NCBI GenBank assembly: GCA_905250075.1
Contig: CAJNOP010000033.1
Span: 797,654-861,653, forward strand
DNA from: Rotaria sp. Silwood1
Taxonomy: Eukaryota > Rotifera > Eurotatoria > Philodinida > Philodinidae
Reading direction: 5' to 3'
DNA: 64,000 bases
Position numbers and translations under genes: made by a program. Below are positions 45,845-60,524 of the stretch, one piece after another. The notes under the pieces are model-generated. The model saw only the letters and a list, made by a program, of their open reading frames with translations. It searched no databases and was not told the DNA's origin. Within the stretch, counting starts at the first letter, position 1; the number at the start of each line of letters is the position of its first letter.

Positions 45845-48800
45845 TTAGGCAGCTGTTGGTGCAACACTTTGAATGTCACCATGAACACGAAATCTATATA
45901 AACATGTATAATTTGGATTACCCCAATTTGATGTTACTTGTACTTCAATATATTCAACAACGGGTACATTAGAAATCTAAAACATAATAAAAAAAATATA
46001 TATATATATAATTTTTATTTGATTGAACAAAATAAAACTGAAATATATACTTGAGGTTTAAAACGTTGAAGTGCTGGACCATTTTCAGCATCATAATAAT
46101 ATCGACCAAGAACAATACCTTCTTTATCATGTTTATCTTTCAAAGCCTTAAAAACAAAAAACAAAAATTCATCATTATTACTCTATATTTAAATTTTTTT
46201 TTTTTGTTCAAATTTACATAAATTGTAAAATTATTTGGTGCACTATTTATATGTCCAACAATTGAAATAACTTTTGACAAATGTTCAAGTACAAATTCTG
46301 TTGGTATAACAGGTACAGCTAATCGAATAACAATACTTCCATGATCACCTTTAAATGGAAAACATTGACCAGGCATACGTCCATGCTACAAATATTTAAT
46401 TTTTTTTTTTTTTATATAAATAAATGAAATTAAATTAAAAATAACAAACTTTTATCATTATCTCTGGTTGTTTTGACATATGAACAATTGGTATACCGAG
46501 AAATTTAACAACATTTGTTCGAGGTTCATCTGTATATTCGTGACAACGTACATCAACAATTTTTCCTCCTAAAGGACAAATTACAAAACAAAAAAAAGAT
46601 TCTTTCATTGTGTTATTGTATTTATTTACCATTAGCTTCAAGTGCATAATCAGCTTGACCAGTTTCATCAGCTGCATATTCATCAATTAATTTTCGAACT
46701 AACTAAAATAAAAAAAAATTTAATGTGTAAAATATTTTTCTTAAGAAAATTTTCTATTTACTTCTCCTAATTCTTTTTCTTGATCAGGTTTTAATGTATG
46801 ACGTCTAAAAGCAAAAAAAAAGAAATAAAATAAAATTCAATACAAACATATTTTTCTTTTTTGTAGAACTTACGTTCCAAGAATTTTTTCACGTTCTTGT
46901 TTAAGTTCTTCAATAAGATGATTAACTTTTTGTATACCAGCATCATAATATTCTTTAGCATTATCAGTTGTTGTTTCAACAACATCAGAAACACGATTTT
47001 TAACATTATGAACTGAACCTTGTAAAGATTCTTTTATTGAATGATATACATCATTTAAAGAATTTAATAGAGAATCTTTTATATCAGTTGATGAACGATA
47101 AAATTGTTTAAAATTATGAATACCACGATCAAATGTATGACGACGTGTAAAATCATATGTCTTATGTGTTAAATTCTGTGTATAATCATCAATATTTCGA
47201 CACATATTATTAACGCTTGAATGATGATATTTTTCAAATGGTTTACAAACGAAATAAGGTACTTAAGATAATAAAAAAAAAATAATCAAGTAGAATTTAT
47301 AATAACAAAAAAAAAAAAAAAATTTTCTTTTTGTCAACTTACATGCATAAAGACCAAGAAAAATAAGAAGTGGAAGTAGTAACCACCATGGTAAAACTTT
47401 TAATTTATCCCATATTGTATCAAAAATTTGAACAGGTAAATGAAAAGCTTTTCGTAAATAATAATTCATATTTTTTGAACGTTTATGTTTATTATCATCG
47501 TCATCTTCTTCATCAATTTCTCCTTGTTGATGATGATCTTTTCGATGTTTAGTTGGTATTTTATGTTGTTTAGGTTGTTGTTGTTCTTGTTGTTCATTAT
47601 CCGTATCACGTGGTGTTGAATGAACTGGACGTGAACGAAGATTATAACCTGTTGGTCGACTACCTGATCCTGATGATTGTGATGATGTACGAGAAAATCG
47701 TGTACCACTACTAGTGATACCATGTGTAGGTGAACTTGATGTTGAGTCGTGTTCATGACCAGCTAAATTTGATATACCATGACGAATAGTATCATAACCA
47801 TTATTTAATTGTGATCGAACATTAGATAAAAATTGGGATGGTAATGAAAATACTGATGTTGTACGACCTTGATCTTCATCATGTAAATTACGTCGAGCCA
47901 TTACGGGAATATCGAATGTACTTGGTCGTGATGCAGGTGCATATGCATTGCTAGAAAAAAATAAAATAAAATTTTTAAAATAGATCTAAGATGAATTGAT
48001 TTTGAATATTTTATTGTTTTAAATGGTAAAGAATCGTTTTCAATAATTTGAAAATCATGAGATCTTTATGATTCAAATATTACTATCAAATGAAAGTCTA
48101 AATCAAAGATTTGTAACTTCACCAGATGAAATTTTTCAATAATTTTTAAAAAAGTTCTAAAAATTGCGATATTTACGAGAAAAATTGATGGTGAAGAACT
48201 CATTGAATAGAAACCCGACTGTAATATCTCCAAGAACTTATTTGAGACATCAAAAAATCTTTTAAATTTAAATATCTATTATTGTGTATCGGGAACGGGG
48301 GCTAGAATCTTCAGTAATTACTACGGACGGCGTCTCAACCGATAGGCTTACATCTTTAATCTCAGCTAATAATTAGAACTTCAAACAAATGAAATAGATT
48401 AAATGTTTGAAGATCAACATCAAATTATAACGAAGTTGTTGGCACTAACAACTATCTATAATCAGTGCTCCTTTAGGATGCACAAAAACTCTCACCTATA
48501 TGCAATGTCCTGCATTGTGAGATCAAGTCAATTAACAAATCGTATGTATCCAATAACAAATCTTTATAGAGTTAACAGCAATAAACTCCTACGATCAGGT
48601 CTATATCTGGTTAGTAATCGCTATTCAATTTATCGATTTTCGTCTATTTTAATACTAACCTATGAGCATATGTGTAACTCGTCGACTGACGATCACTAGA
48701 CAAAAAAAACAAAAAAGATTTATATGGAAAAAAAATTTAATTAAAAAGAAAACTAATTTACTGCGTAGGTGATTTTGTATTTTCAAGTACATCATGTACA

Positions 48801-48979
48801 CTTCGATTAGCAGCAGCAGATGCCATTCGACGTGTTGTGACCGTATCAGTTCGTGCTTCTGTTTCAATAAACATTGGTCGGCGAGTTGTTGTTATCGATG
48901 AAGTCGAAGTTGATGTTGTTGGTCGATTCGTCGATGAACGAATTTCAATAATATCATCATCAGTTAGTGTATCTGTCAT
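45845..48979 (-). CDS. SUN1: SUN-domain nuclear envelope protein (SUN1/2 type)
   Basis: Ten exons (minus): 48979-48762, 48695-48660, 47950-47343, 47261-46874, 46804-46762, 46702-46630, 46568-46450, 46385-46218, 46146-46051, 45976-45845; 626 aa. The N-terminal 260 residues are Ser/Thr/Arg-rich and would face the nucleoplasm. One membrane segment ([17 protein letters not shown]) lies near residues 268-285. It is followed by an amphipathic helical region (about 290-430, e.g. [18 protein letters not shown]) and the C-terminal SUN domain ([76 protein letters not shown]). SUN proteins trimerise in the perinuclear space and bind KASH proteins to form LINC complexes. SUN1 versus SUN2 is not resolved. 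The exon 7 donor is GTTTGT, and intron 2 is 0.7 kb while most others are about 45-80 bp. Confidence 0.92.
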
Positions 48980-51900
48980 TGTCTTAAGGTTTTTTTTTGT
49001 TTCTTTATTTATTTAAATAAATCTGAAAACAAAAATTAACGTCTCATGTTGAACTTCTTTCTCCATTGTTTCCTTCTTTTTTTTTTTTTCTCTGTTCATG
49101 TATGCAGCGATGTGTTAGCATCGGTGAACGATATGGACAAAGAACGACCGCTACGTTTAGGATGCACTAGAGACCAAACAGACGGAAAAGAACGAAAATC
49201 ACTCTCTCGTGTACGTGACCATCTATATATATCTATCGTTGGTCATCTAACGAACACAATAATATTTAAAAAGAAAGGAAAAAATATAATTAAGTCAACT
49301 AAAAGTCATTTATTTTACCAAAATAAAAAATTATAAGGTTTTTTTTCTAAATACATAGTAAAAATCCTTTAAGATTAAATTATTGAGTATACAATGTTAA
49401 TAATTAGAATACATTAATTTATTTCCGGAAAATAAGCATTACCTCGGCAGCTGTTTTTCTAGTAACATTAAGTAGCATTGACCTTGTTGAGAAGCGGAAA
49501 TACATGAGAAAAATATTTAATTAGATGAAATGTCTCCAAGGATCGATGAGAAGAAATATAGAGATAGATAATGCTTTAATTCTATTTTCTTACCTTTATC
49601 AAGATATCAATATCTTATTTTAGTTTTACAAAATAATTTAATTGAGATACTCAATCTATATTAGAGAACAAGAAAAGCTCAAATATTCTCTATCATTCAT
49701 TATGAAATATTTGTTTCGAGAGTGATTCATATTGTGTGGTAAATGTTGTGAAATTTCAATCACACATCGTATGTCTTAATGTGTACACACACAACGTACA
49801 ATATAGTAAAGCATGTATGAAATGAAGCAAAGCTAATAGATAGGAAAAAGAAAAATAAAAAAAAAATTTGCATTATTGAGTAGTAATATTAAGAATGTAA
49901 TCATCGTAAAACTTTTTCGTCCTTTTGTACAATTGCAAGCTAACTAATAAACTACCACACATTGACCTCTACAGACAATTTCTGGGTGTCAGTAAGTGCA
50001 CGGCACGGCAATCTATTTTTAACTTTTATAACTACCACTAAGCAAGAATGAACAAAGGATGTTCTAACCAATCAAAATTGAGGTCTTTGTCTCTATTTTG
50101 TCAAAAATATCAAGCATAGAAATATTTCTTCGAAAATCAATGATTTTATATAATATGTTTAATGAACAATGTTTAACTTTTCATCATTACACTGATATAT
50201 GTAATGATCTACTAATAAGTAGTGACATCTACGTCACATTTTCAATCTAAAAAAAATAATAGAATTAAATTCAAATGCAAGGCTGTATTTCTCCTTTTTT
50301 ATAAATCCACTTAAGTATACAATTCATGTATGATTTTCTAAGGTTTCCCACAATGTTGCATACCTGATTTTGTTCTATATTCGACTCTCATCACCTTGTT
50401 TTCTCAAGAAAGTCGGTCATCGTCAGTCGTGTGTGAATATTTATCTATCAAAAATTACGAAGACTAAATGATAATAAAACTATCTGCTTAAAAGACAACA
50501 AAATACATTTTGATTATATTTGATGTTTAAAGTAAACTAAAATAGTACAATAAATCATTTAAACAATAAAACCTGTTTTTTTCCCAGCATATTGATTAAA
50601 GTATCTGTGGCATAATTGTTTAGCAGATGAATACAATCACATAGCAAATAACGCCTGAATTAAAATGTAGTTAATCGATTAAATATTTATTTCATTGCAC
50701 AAAACTGTCTGATTATGATGATTGTCATGAAATATTTAATGTCTATTATTCATATGTCTTTACTGAAAAACATGACTGCAATGTTAAGAATGTTTCAATG
50801 ATTCAGAAGAGCGATCAGCAGATTTTTGATCAAATTGACCGTATTTTGATGCGTTAAGCGATTTTTTAAAGGAAATGATGACCAAAAGCATCGAAATTCG
50901 ACTGGAGTAAAACGAATACGTTTCCAGATTACGAGGATTATCCATTCGATATCCTCATCCCTCAGGACATCTCTATATTAAGTGTATAGTTAAGAGTACA
51001 AAAAATAGCTTTCATTTTAGACACTGGGGAGATACTCTGAAAGACATTATAGAAAATATCCGTAGTATAGATACTATAAACCATTCTTTTTTTCAAACTA
51101 GGAAGCTTTTGATTTTTATTATGCTTATGCGATATTTTTAATAGCATATGAAATTTTGTTTTTTATGAAGTTTTGTATTTTTTATCACATGTCTCTTTAC
51201 GAAACTATTGCACATATGGATATAAGACTACATCCAGATTACAAACGCTTGGTTTGACCAATTAAGAAAAAATATCCGTCATCAAGAAGATATTGGATGT
51301 TAATAAATTGATTTTTTTGTATTTGCTTTAAGACCTTTTTTTGAAATTTGTCGAAAACTTTTCAATATGCTTTTGTAATTTAAATGCTTGCCGCAATTTG
51401 TAATAGTTATTCAGTCTATTTTTACCAATAGAGAAAAAGAACAAAGTCTTGTTTCCATTCCTCTGTAACCAGTTATGAATAAGTTATGATTCGAATCACA
51501 ATGAATTTCTGTATTTCTATACAACAAGAAAAAGGACTGGATAGGTGAAATAATACATCAACAATCTAAGTTTCTAAATTTATAAAATGAGCGACGATAC
51601 AACATGATTGTTGACTGATACACGCATAATATTAATAGCTAAATAGCTTGAAAAACTTTTAATTCAAAGGGTGCCATCATTCGATTTTAATGTATTATTT
51701 TTTTGATGATAAATATATATCTGAAACTTACTGTTATTATGAACGTTTTCATTCATTTCAAGTGTACTATTGTTGATTATTATGATTTATAAATAGAATC
51801 TAATTAATTTTCATAGACCATATAACAATTTACGCTTCATTTCAAGTCTCCTCAATTGTTTCCTTTTTGGTTCAGACATAGAATGACGAATATGAATTTA

Positions 51901-54900
51901 AGTTCAAATTACTTGTAACGTGACAATTTAATAATGTTCTCTTAGACTGAATAGAAATCACGACATGCATACCTTAAAAAAAAAGAGAGGGTTTTTTTAA
52001 AAATTTCTTGTCTTACTGACCTCATGAATGAATGTTTTAAAGTTCTGCTTAACCGTCGTAAGAGATTAATCATTTTGTTCAGATTACAATTTGTTCTAGG
52101 AAATTGCTCCATTTTGTTTCATATTGTAGTCAATAGATGCTATGCTAAAATCTTTTTTTTTCCGAGCAACTGTCGTGTTTAAATTATTCATACAATTGAT
52201 ATTGAGACTTCGTTGATATCAGTAGTCTTCACTCGTTTGCAGATCTTTAGAAACATTTGGAAATGCATTTAGATTGTGAAAAACATATATCGTTTGGTCT
52301 CAATCATGGGATATATTAAATTAAAAAACCGATCAATATTTAAACTTTTTTTTTAATATAACTGAATATCTTTGACACATGGTTCGAATTCAATATTTCT
52401 TATCCGTGATAACGAAAAAAGAAGTCTGGAATGATTATATATAAGATAATATTTTTTTATTTTTGACAAATAGCGTTTTGGTAAAAACAAGAAAAAACTA
52501 ATTGTTGCAATTGTCCATTAACAAAATGAGTTTTTAGTAAGTAGGAAAAGCTGGAGCATGTCTACTTTTTTCAAATTTAACTCACCTCTGACATACTAAG
52601 AACATCTTTAAAATGTCTATGGTTTTCATTCGGTTTTCTTAACCTAACCAACCTGTATATTTTGTTCTGCATAGTATTATTATGATGATAATTGAAAAAA
52701 TACAGAAGAGTATCATAACAAGAAGGCAAGGAAGTTATGTATATCAAGACGATATGACAATACGAAATATTTATTGTTTTGATATGGTATATAAATAAAA
52801 GAAACATGAACGGTTTTTAAAAAATCTATTTTTTCGTAGGAATATTTTGAATGAACTTGAGTTAGAGATGAAAATCTACTATATTACAACAATGTAAATA
52901 TGAGTTGAAGAATCATAAGGATCTTGTCACCGGTTTATGTAACATAAGAACAATCATCAATCAGAAAGCAAATGTACACTTTCAATTTACTGATCATTGA
53001 TTCATGCGGGCGTCTCTTGATGATTTAACTAAACTATCTAATTTTTAATATGTCTACTTTATGGATTCCAGGCTTTCGGAAAAAAATCGTTTTTTGCTCG
53101 AATTCTCACCTGAAACTTTGTAGACATAAAGAATTCAACTAGACTAGGTTTCATAAAAAAAAAATTCAGAAGTTTCACACAAAGTTCCTTTGAGATTTGA
53201 CAATTTCAAGATGTAGGCCCTATTACATGGCTAGTGTATACCAGAAATCAAACTGATATCAGTTACTGGCTGGTCTTTACCGGTGTATTTTGCTTATTTC
53301 TTTGCTCTTATTATCTCCTAGAAGATATGTACTGAAAGTTTGTTGAAAGTTGACTACGTCGAGTATTATTATCAATGAATGAAATAGTATGATAAGTCGC
53401 TAGGCTAGTATCGATATAGATTTAAGACCTACTAGTTTTTCGGCGGCTGGCCGGTCCGATGTGATGTGGCCTACTCAGACTGTTAGTGCTATCGGCCCTG
53501 AAAAATTCAGACTGACTCCATCTACAATACATAGAACATGCATATGCTGAATGTTTCATATCTCGAAGAAACTGTGTTCAAAACGCCTGGAATTTTTTAT
53601 GGAAGTTAGTCTAGTTGAGTTTTTAATATGTGCAAAGTTACAGATCAATATTCGAAAATTAGAGTTTTTCAAAACTCTGGAACCTAGAAAATAGACAAAT
53701 TAAATACTCGATAGTTTAATCAAATCTTAACAGAAACTCGAATCTCTCCAAGCTTCTATGTAGGTACCTGTAGGCAAAAAATCATTGAATTCTGAAAACA
53801 GCAACTAAACAGATTCCCTCGTCAGTACAGTTAATGCTCACTAACACATTCACAACAGTGTTCATCGAAACGCAGGTATATACCGCTACAAAAAAAGGTA
53901 TATTCTTACACCAACACTGTACATGGCTAGATTGGAAAATGCGAACAGTAATTGGACGAAATGAAAAAAAATAAGACAATAACGTAGTAATAATCTATTG
54001 TTAGTTATACTTATGTTCAGTCAAAACTAATCACAGAATCATTTCTTAACTTCTACTAGCAAAGATATTCTACTGTATATTTTGATAGCTGTATTTTCTT
54101 CTGCAAAAAGGCAAAGGAAATTTTTTTTTGTTGAAAATTTAGAAAAAAAAACAAACATGATACGCAGTCCGTCTGTCTGGTCAGTGATGACCCGAAAATA
54201 ACTATCTATGTCGATCTTAGATAAGCTCGATGATCTGTTTAGACTTTTGGTAAGTACAACAAAACTTTTATTTTCATTAGATAATAATATTATTTCGAAA
54301 AAAAAATTAATTTATTTAATGCAGACAATCATTATAAAATAATAATAATAGCTTTTTTTTCTATTTGAGTCATATGATTCTATTATAAACGATAATTCAC
54401 ATCTATATGTTTAATAGGAAATGAATAATATACAAGGAACGTCATAATACTTTTTTTTTTTCTTAATCATTTAAATAATTTCTCATTAATTATTCAATGA
54501 AGAATTTTATGTTGGCAACATATGATATGAAATAACTGAAAATAATTATAATGTGTTAAAGGGTTTCATAATTGCTGGAAAATTGCTTAGGAGAAAAAGT
54601 TTTTTCTCTCTGTTATTATTAATGATTAGATATTTTGTGAATAAGGCAAAGAAAAAGTTCATTAAATTCTATTCAATAATCAAAACAGGTTAGTAAGGTA
54701 TTCTGTTTAGAAGCTAGAATATTTTTAAATATTAATATATTTGATGATAATGAATATTCTGAAACTTGATTCATTGAAAAATAAATGTTTTTTTTTTTAT
54801 GTTTGAATTTGATTATTAATATTATTATTTCGAATAATTTAGAAACATAAGAATTTTTTTCTGCGAATTGATTGAGTATTACATAAATAAAAAATGCTCA

Positions 54901-55600
54901 GTGTATTTTCTAGGCTAAATTTAAAATACATGTAATGACAGAAACGGTAATAAATGATAGAATTCTAAGACTAAAAGCAGTATTTGCTATATTATTGAAT
55001 CTGAGATTGTTAGTATCTTCTTAAAAATATTCCATTAGACTTTAGAATATAAACATGTATTATCATATGTATTTACCATATAATTCTTTTGATTACATCA
55101 AATTCATTTTTTTATTCTTTTCAGTTTGAAATATATACAAAAGAAACAAGAGCAAAATGGAATCAACACTTTAGGTAAAGATAAAAGAGAAAACGATTAA
55201 GAAGTTTTTCCGATAGACTATCATTACTTTTTTCAATTTAATCGTTTTCATTCAATTTATAGAGTAATACTATCAATAGATAAAGACATCAAACAATAGT
55301 AGCGACGTCAACTACCTCTTATGAGTATTTCAGTTTGACTCCTTTTTCTTTTTTTTTTGTAAGTTGCGTGTGCGCATATGCGTACGCTTACAAGATGATG
55401 TTGTTAGTAGGCCTTTTAACGCTGTATCTATTATTGATGTAGAACAGATTTTTTTTGAGTCAGTTTAAGAATAAGTGGATGTGAGTGAGTGAGAATTATT
55501 TATGCCAAGTACTTGATCGCCGGTCGCCATCCTCATCCTCATCATCATTGACTTCGGTCTTTCTTGCTTTGATCTCGTTTATTCTGCCTTGTATATGCAT
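48980..55600. other. Long noncoding region upstream of SUN gene
   Basis: No exon chain or RNA gene is supported over 6.6 kb. The left end includes the SUN promoter. A fold-back element lies at 53061-53688. Small frames on both strands give random translations. Confidence 0.5.
53061..53688. mobile_element. ~630-bp imperfect fold-back element
   Basis: The ends ATGGATTCCAGGCTTTCGG and (inverted) TAGGTTCCAGAGTTTTGA pair, as do GAATTCAACTAGACTAGG / AACTCAACTAGACTAACT and GAAGTTTCACACAAAGTTCC / AGGCGTTTTGAACACAGTTT further in. Arms are about 200 bp, around 70% identical, and the centre near 53375 is not well conserved. No coding capacity. Probably an old MITE. Confidence 0.45.
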
Positions 55601-56832
55601 ACACAAATTATGAGAATGTTGCTTAATCGTTAAAAATCAAACATGTTAATTTGCAGACGAACGAAGACTGCAATTCGAGATAATCGAATTAGTGGTACTC
55701 TGCTCTCTTTCTTTCTCTTTCTCTTTCTCTCTCGCTCTCTTTCTGTTGCTATCGTTAGTTTAGAAAGTCTTTTAACTTAGGTCTAGTGATTAAAAATAAA
55801 AAGAGAAAAAAAAAACGGTACACACTCTTTTCTTTTATTTTTATGATGTTTGAATGGAGTCAATTGTATCTGTTGTGTATTGTGAACAAAAGTCAATCGG
55901 AAAGTGTTGTTGTTATTAGCGAGAAAAAAAGAAGAAGAGGAATGAAACATACACATAACAGAAGTTAGTTATATAAAGAAAATAAAGAGGGTTTCGGCCT
56001 AAATTAGCCTCGCTTTGATTTTCATAGCACTTCCTCTACTAATTTTTCCGGCATTTGATCTTTTTTTTTTTTTTGCAAAATGCATACAAACGAGTGAGTA
56101 AGTACGATAACTTGAGAATAGAAAAAAAAAGAGAACTTCTAGTAGTCATAGATCGAAAGGTTTCGAACTAAATTTAATGCAAAGTTAGTAGATTAGTAGG
56201 AAGTAAGTGAATTCTAAATGAAATTGTCTTTTTGCATAATCAATAGATGTATTTATGTTGAATATGGGTTGTAGTAGTAGAATAAGAAAAGAAACTGACT
56301 TCTCGCTTTCCTTCTCTCTTGAACTAGGCTCTCTTACTCATCGTCATTGGCGTTCATCGATTCTATCAAGTGTGCGAGAGCGCGCATCTCCTCTTGTCAA
56401 GCATCCCTCTTCCTTTCTCCTTTCTGTCTCATGATGTCAATTATCGATTCTGGATGTCTTCCTCTTCGAATTATTCCGGAGCGGATCTACTCTTCTTCCT
56501 CTCTTTTCCTCTTTATATATATATATATATTTATATATATATGTATTTGTATGTGTGTGCCCCAGCGCGATAGCAAACATGGAAGTATCCATGTCTCTTG
56601 TCTACTAGACAGAGAATAGAAGAATAAATGAAGGTTGTTTTGTGTGCAAAACTATATGTTCGATTCGAAATATTGACCTTAATGTTGAGGTTATCATTGA
56701 CAATTGTATAACATGAACTATGACATTATATCTTTCATTCACTCTGTTTCATTTGCTGACCTTTTCGGCAAAGAATATTCAAGCACGACAATCGAACATT
56801 TGTCTCATTATTTCAAACATAGAGAAAATGAG

Positions 56833-56874
<42 letters not shown>

Positions 56875-58524
56875 AATTTATGATCGTACTCGTTCGTTTG
56901 CTCGTTCTTGAACAAGACAAGACGAAGAAGAAGAAGACTCTAGAGGTAACACTTGGTATTTCATGCTGAGAAGCGCGCAAGTATTTAAGATAATCAGATA
57001 ATAGTCACTTTGGGTGTAGAACGAAGGAGGAGAGAGAGAGAGAAGATGGTGATCATAATGATTTTTTTGCTGTTATTGCCTCCTGCATACGCACGCACTC
57101 TATACTGTCTCAGGAGACAAATGAATAGCGCGCAAAGGCGTGTTGTCGTCAATATTCACCATCATCACCAGCATGTTGAACGATTTGCTATGTTGATAAT
57201 AACACCATCATCATTCTCATTTGTCTCTAGAGTTAAGAAGGATATAAAGATATATGTATGTATGTATGTATATTTATAAAACGATTGTTTGAGAGTTATT
57301 GGTGTATTTTAACGAACGAGTCAGATTTGGTAAGCAGCTTTTCAAAGATTTACTTTTCTCTTTTTTTCTTATATTGACTAAATAAAAAAAAAATGTATCG
57401 ATTAACTTTGTGAACAATTGTCATTCGGTTGTATGAAAAGAAAAGAAAGGAAGAAGAAAGAACAATTTTCCTTTTCTTTCCTTACATAATTCTCTTTTTA
57501 TACCAGCCATTCAACCGAAAAAAAATCGACAACGAAATATGACATTTGTTTCATTTTTTTTTTGACAATAAAAAGAAACGAATCATGACTTTTTCTCTTT
57601 CTTTTTTTCAATCTTTCTTATACACATGATTTTATTCTTTTTTATTTCCCTTCTCTTTTCAAACTCTTATAAATACTCTTATAAAAGTATTTCATAAAAT
57701 TTATATAGAGATATATAGTTATATTAAGAAATAGAAAAAGAAAATGGGAAAGAAATAAAACAGTTCGTATTTTGATTGACTACTTGACTTGACTCTTAAA
57801 ATATGTTCTTGTTAGAAGATTGAGACAGAAAAGTTCAATAATCATCATCATCTTTTTACTAGTCTTCATTTATTGCTGTCATTTTGATCTGCAAAACTTC
57901 TCTTCACTCCTATATTCTCATCTCATCCCATTTTCATTTCATTGCTCAAATATACAAACACTTTGTCGTTGTGACTTGTCTGGTCTATATCTCATATTGA
58001 CAATCTCAAACATTGCCAGGGAAAAAAAGAAAGCAACGAGAATAGGCAAATGAGAACATTGATTTTTGTTGTTAATTTTTTTCTTTATGTGCTTGAAAAG
58101 AAAGAAAACTTTATGTTTGCTAATTAATAAATGAAATCTTTCTGTTTCTTGGACAACCACACACATTCATTATGAATTTGAAGAGGGGACATGGGTTGCA
58201 CTTGGAAACACATACGCACACAAGACCATCAATTTCAAATTCTTGTTTGAAATGACAAAAAAAAACTAAAAAAGAAAGAAAAAAAAAAGAAGAAGAGAAT
58301 AATTAATGCGTACTACCGCCATCCACAACCTGATCATTCGGCGTCCTCGTTTTTCTCTCCCTCTGTTCTCACTCGTCAATCACTTTCTCTCGCTTGTGCA
58401 ATCACACACACACAATCATAATAATATGTTCTCGCTACGCACGACGCGCGCTTGCGTCTTGTTCTTTGTTCAAAATTTTCCTTCCCTTTTCTCTGCTATT
58501 GCTGTCTTCTGATCATTCAAAGAA

Positions 58525-58565
<41 letters not shown>

Positions 58566-59261
58566 TAGAAGAAGAAAAGAAATCTGTGTGCAAATTACTC
58601 AAATCTTTTATGAATGAACGCATAGGGGCGAAAAAGGGAAAAACTCGTTGTTCGCACACACATACACTCGTCGTTTTCCCTTCTTTTTTCTCTCTTATTC
58701 TTGTTCGTTGCTCCCATTTATTTCTGCTATTGCTTTTGCTTGTCTTGAGTTTTGGTTCTGCAAAAAACTTCTCTGTTTCTCTTTCTTTATATATATATAA
58801 ATAATTGCGATCGATTAACGCATACAGGTAGAAATATGCTGCTCAATCAAGTCCTCTTTTCTGTCTCTCTTGAAACACATCATGTTGTGTCTCTTTTTGT
58901 TAATATGCTCTCTTATTACTTGCTACCCTCCTTCTCCGTTTCTTTGAGAGGTCCATTGTTATTCTGTTCAAATGATGAGCAGCAAAAAGGAAGCCCCTTT
59001 GTCTCATTTTCTCTCTCTCTCTCTCTATGTTGCGCGCGTTCGATTGCTCTGTCTTTAGATCTGAAACCTTGTCGAACAAGTCGATTGCTGGTAGTGAACA
59101 ACAACAATACTAATAAAGACAGTGAGCAATAACAACAACATTATCAAAGTTTGACACAATTTAAATTAGACATATTACAAATACTATGTACAATTTGACG
59201 CAAATTGAAAGACAAATCGATCCCGGAAGATCTTGTACAGATACAACAACTTTTGAATACA
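55601..59261. repeat. GA/CT-tract-rich noncoding region upstream of CXXC-PHD gene
   Basis: Multiple simple tracts: CT/CTTT-rich 55701-55743, (TA)n 56513-56542, (GA)n 56838-56872, GAGAGA near 57030-57045, (GA)n 58527-58558, (CT)n 59010-59026. Between them the sequence is purine- or pyrimidine-skewed. Apparent frames here (for example 58394-58804 +) are low-complexity translations of these tracts. The region is probably the promoter or 5' region of the gene beginning near 59262. Confidence 0.6.
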
Positions 59262-60488
59262 ATGGAGGTAAATTAAACAGAAAGAGTTTTCTTTTTTCTC
59301 TTCATTTATCTTTTTGAATACTATCAATTTTGATAATTGATTCTTGAGATATAACAATACGAATAAGTTTTCATGGAAATGTCATTTTGGAAAAGGTCGC
59401 TCTTGTATCAGAGATAAATATAGAGAATAGAAATTTGTCTGGAGAAAGTATCTGTTATTGAATAAATTCTGTCAATAGTACATCGTTTTGCAAAATCTTC
59501 TACATGTGTATATATGTTTATGCTCTATTTCTTTGTATATCTTTAAAAATAGTTTTCTCGACAAATAAGACGAAAAAGTTTCACTTTAAGGCTTCTTGAC
59601 AATGACGTGATTAACTTGTGTTTTTGTACTATTTAAGTAATTTTGAAAGAAACCTGATCAAAAAAAGAATGAGTATCTTATTGCAAAAAGGAAAAAAAAA
59701 GTATGAGAATGTCTACATATACTATGAGAAGATATTTACACAAAAAAAATCTCATGTTTGTCCATAAATACACGCATACATTTTTGGTCATTTGACCTCA
59801 CATTCTTCTTTTTTTTTAACCTTGTATCAGAGCAAATATGATGCAATCTTTAATGTATTATCTTTTAGCATTTTCTTATTGATCATGTATCAAACGATCA
59901 TTTATTAACAATAACTGGTCAAACGATAATTCATTACAACTATAATCAACAACTATCTATCGATACAAATCACAGTCAAGTAAGCTAAGACAATAGACAT
60001 AGACAGAGACAACAGGTTCATTAAGATAAAGACGACACATGTACATAGAGTCGGAGCTCTAAATAAACTATTACAAAAGTCATGTTGACTCGACTTGTGT
60101 ACGCACGTATCATACTAGTTGTTGATTGTAGTTTGTGACATAAGATGTATCATATGTTTCAGAACGACCGAACAATAATAACGGAGACTTTACGAGGCAT
60201 AAAACGCAAGAGCAGTACAAGTAGTGACGAAATGCAACAACAACATCATTCGTCATTCCATCACCTTCATCATCCTCATTCTCAACAACAATCACCACAT
60301 CCTCCTCAACCTCATCCTCATCATCATCAATATGATACATTAGCAATGCAACAACAAACAACTACAAATGTTGTTACACTACATCCATCGGCTACTATAC
60401 TTTTAAGTGGACCATTAGCTGGTTCAAATTCATCTCAACAACAACAACAACAGCAAACTCAATCAAATTTGGCTAACTATTATGTAGC

Positions 60489-60524
<36 letters not shown>

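Noticed and set aside
48403-48699. 98-codon frame on the plus strand within SUN intron 2
   Set aside because: It overlaps SUN exon 2 antisense and has no recognisable family or splice support.
52381-52395. GGTTCGAATTC resembling a tRNA B box
   Set aside because: Flanking sequence cannot form an acceptor stem or anticodon arm, so no tRNA is called.
58306-59132. Several frames up to 136 codons before the CXXC-PHD gene
   Set aside because: Composition follows GA/CT tracts (RERERE, LSLSL), frames overlap on both strands and no family is visible.
60145-60162. ATG at 60145 as start of the CXXC-PHD protein
   Set aside because: A good TTTCAG acceptor immediately follows and an upstream ATGGAG|GTAAAT mini-exon keeps frame; the ATG remains a possible alternative.
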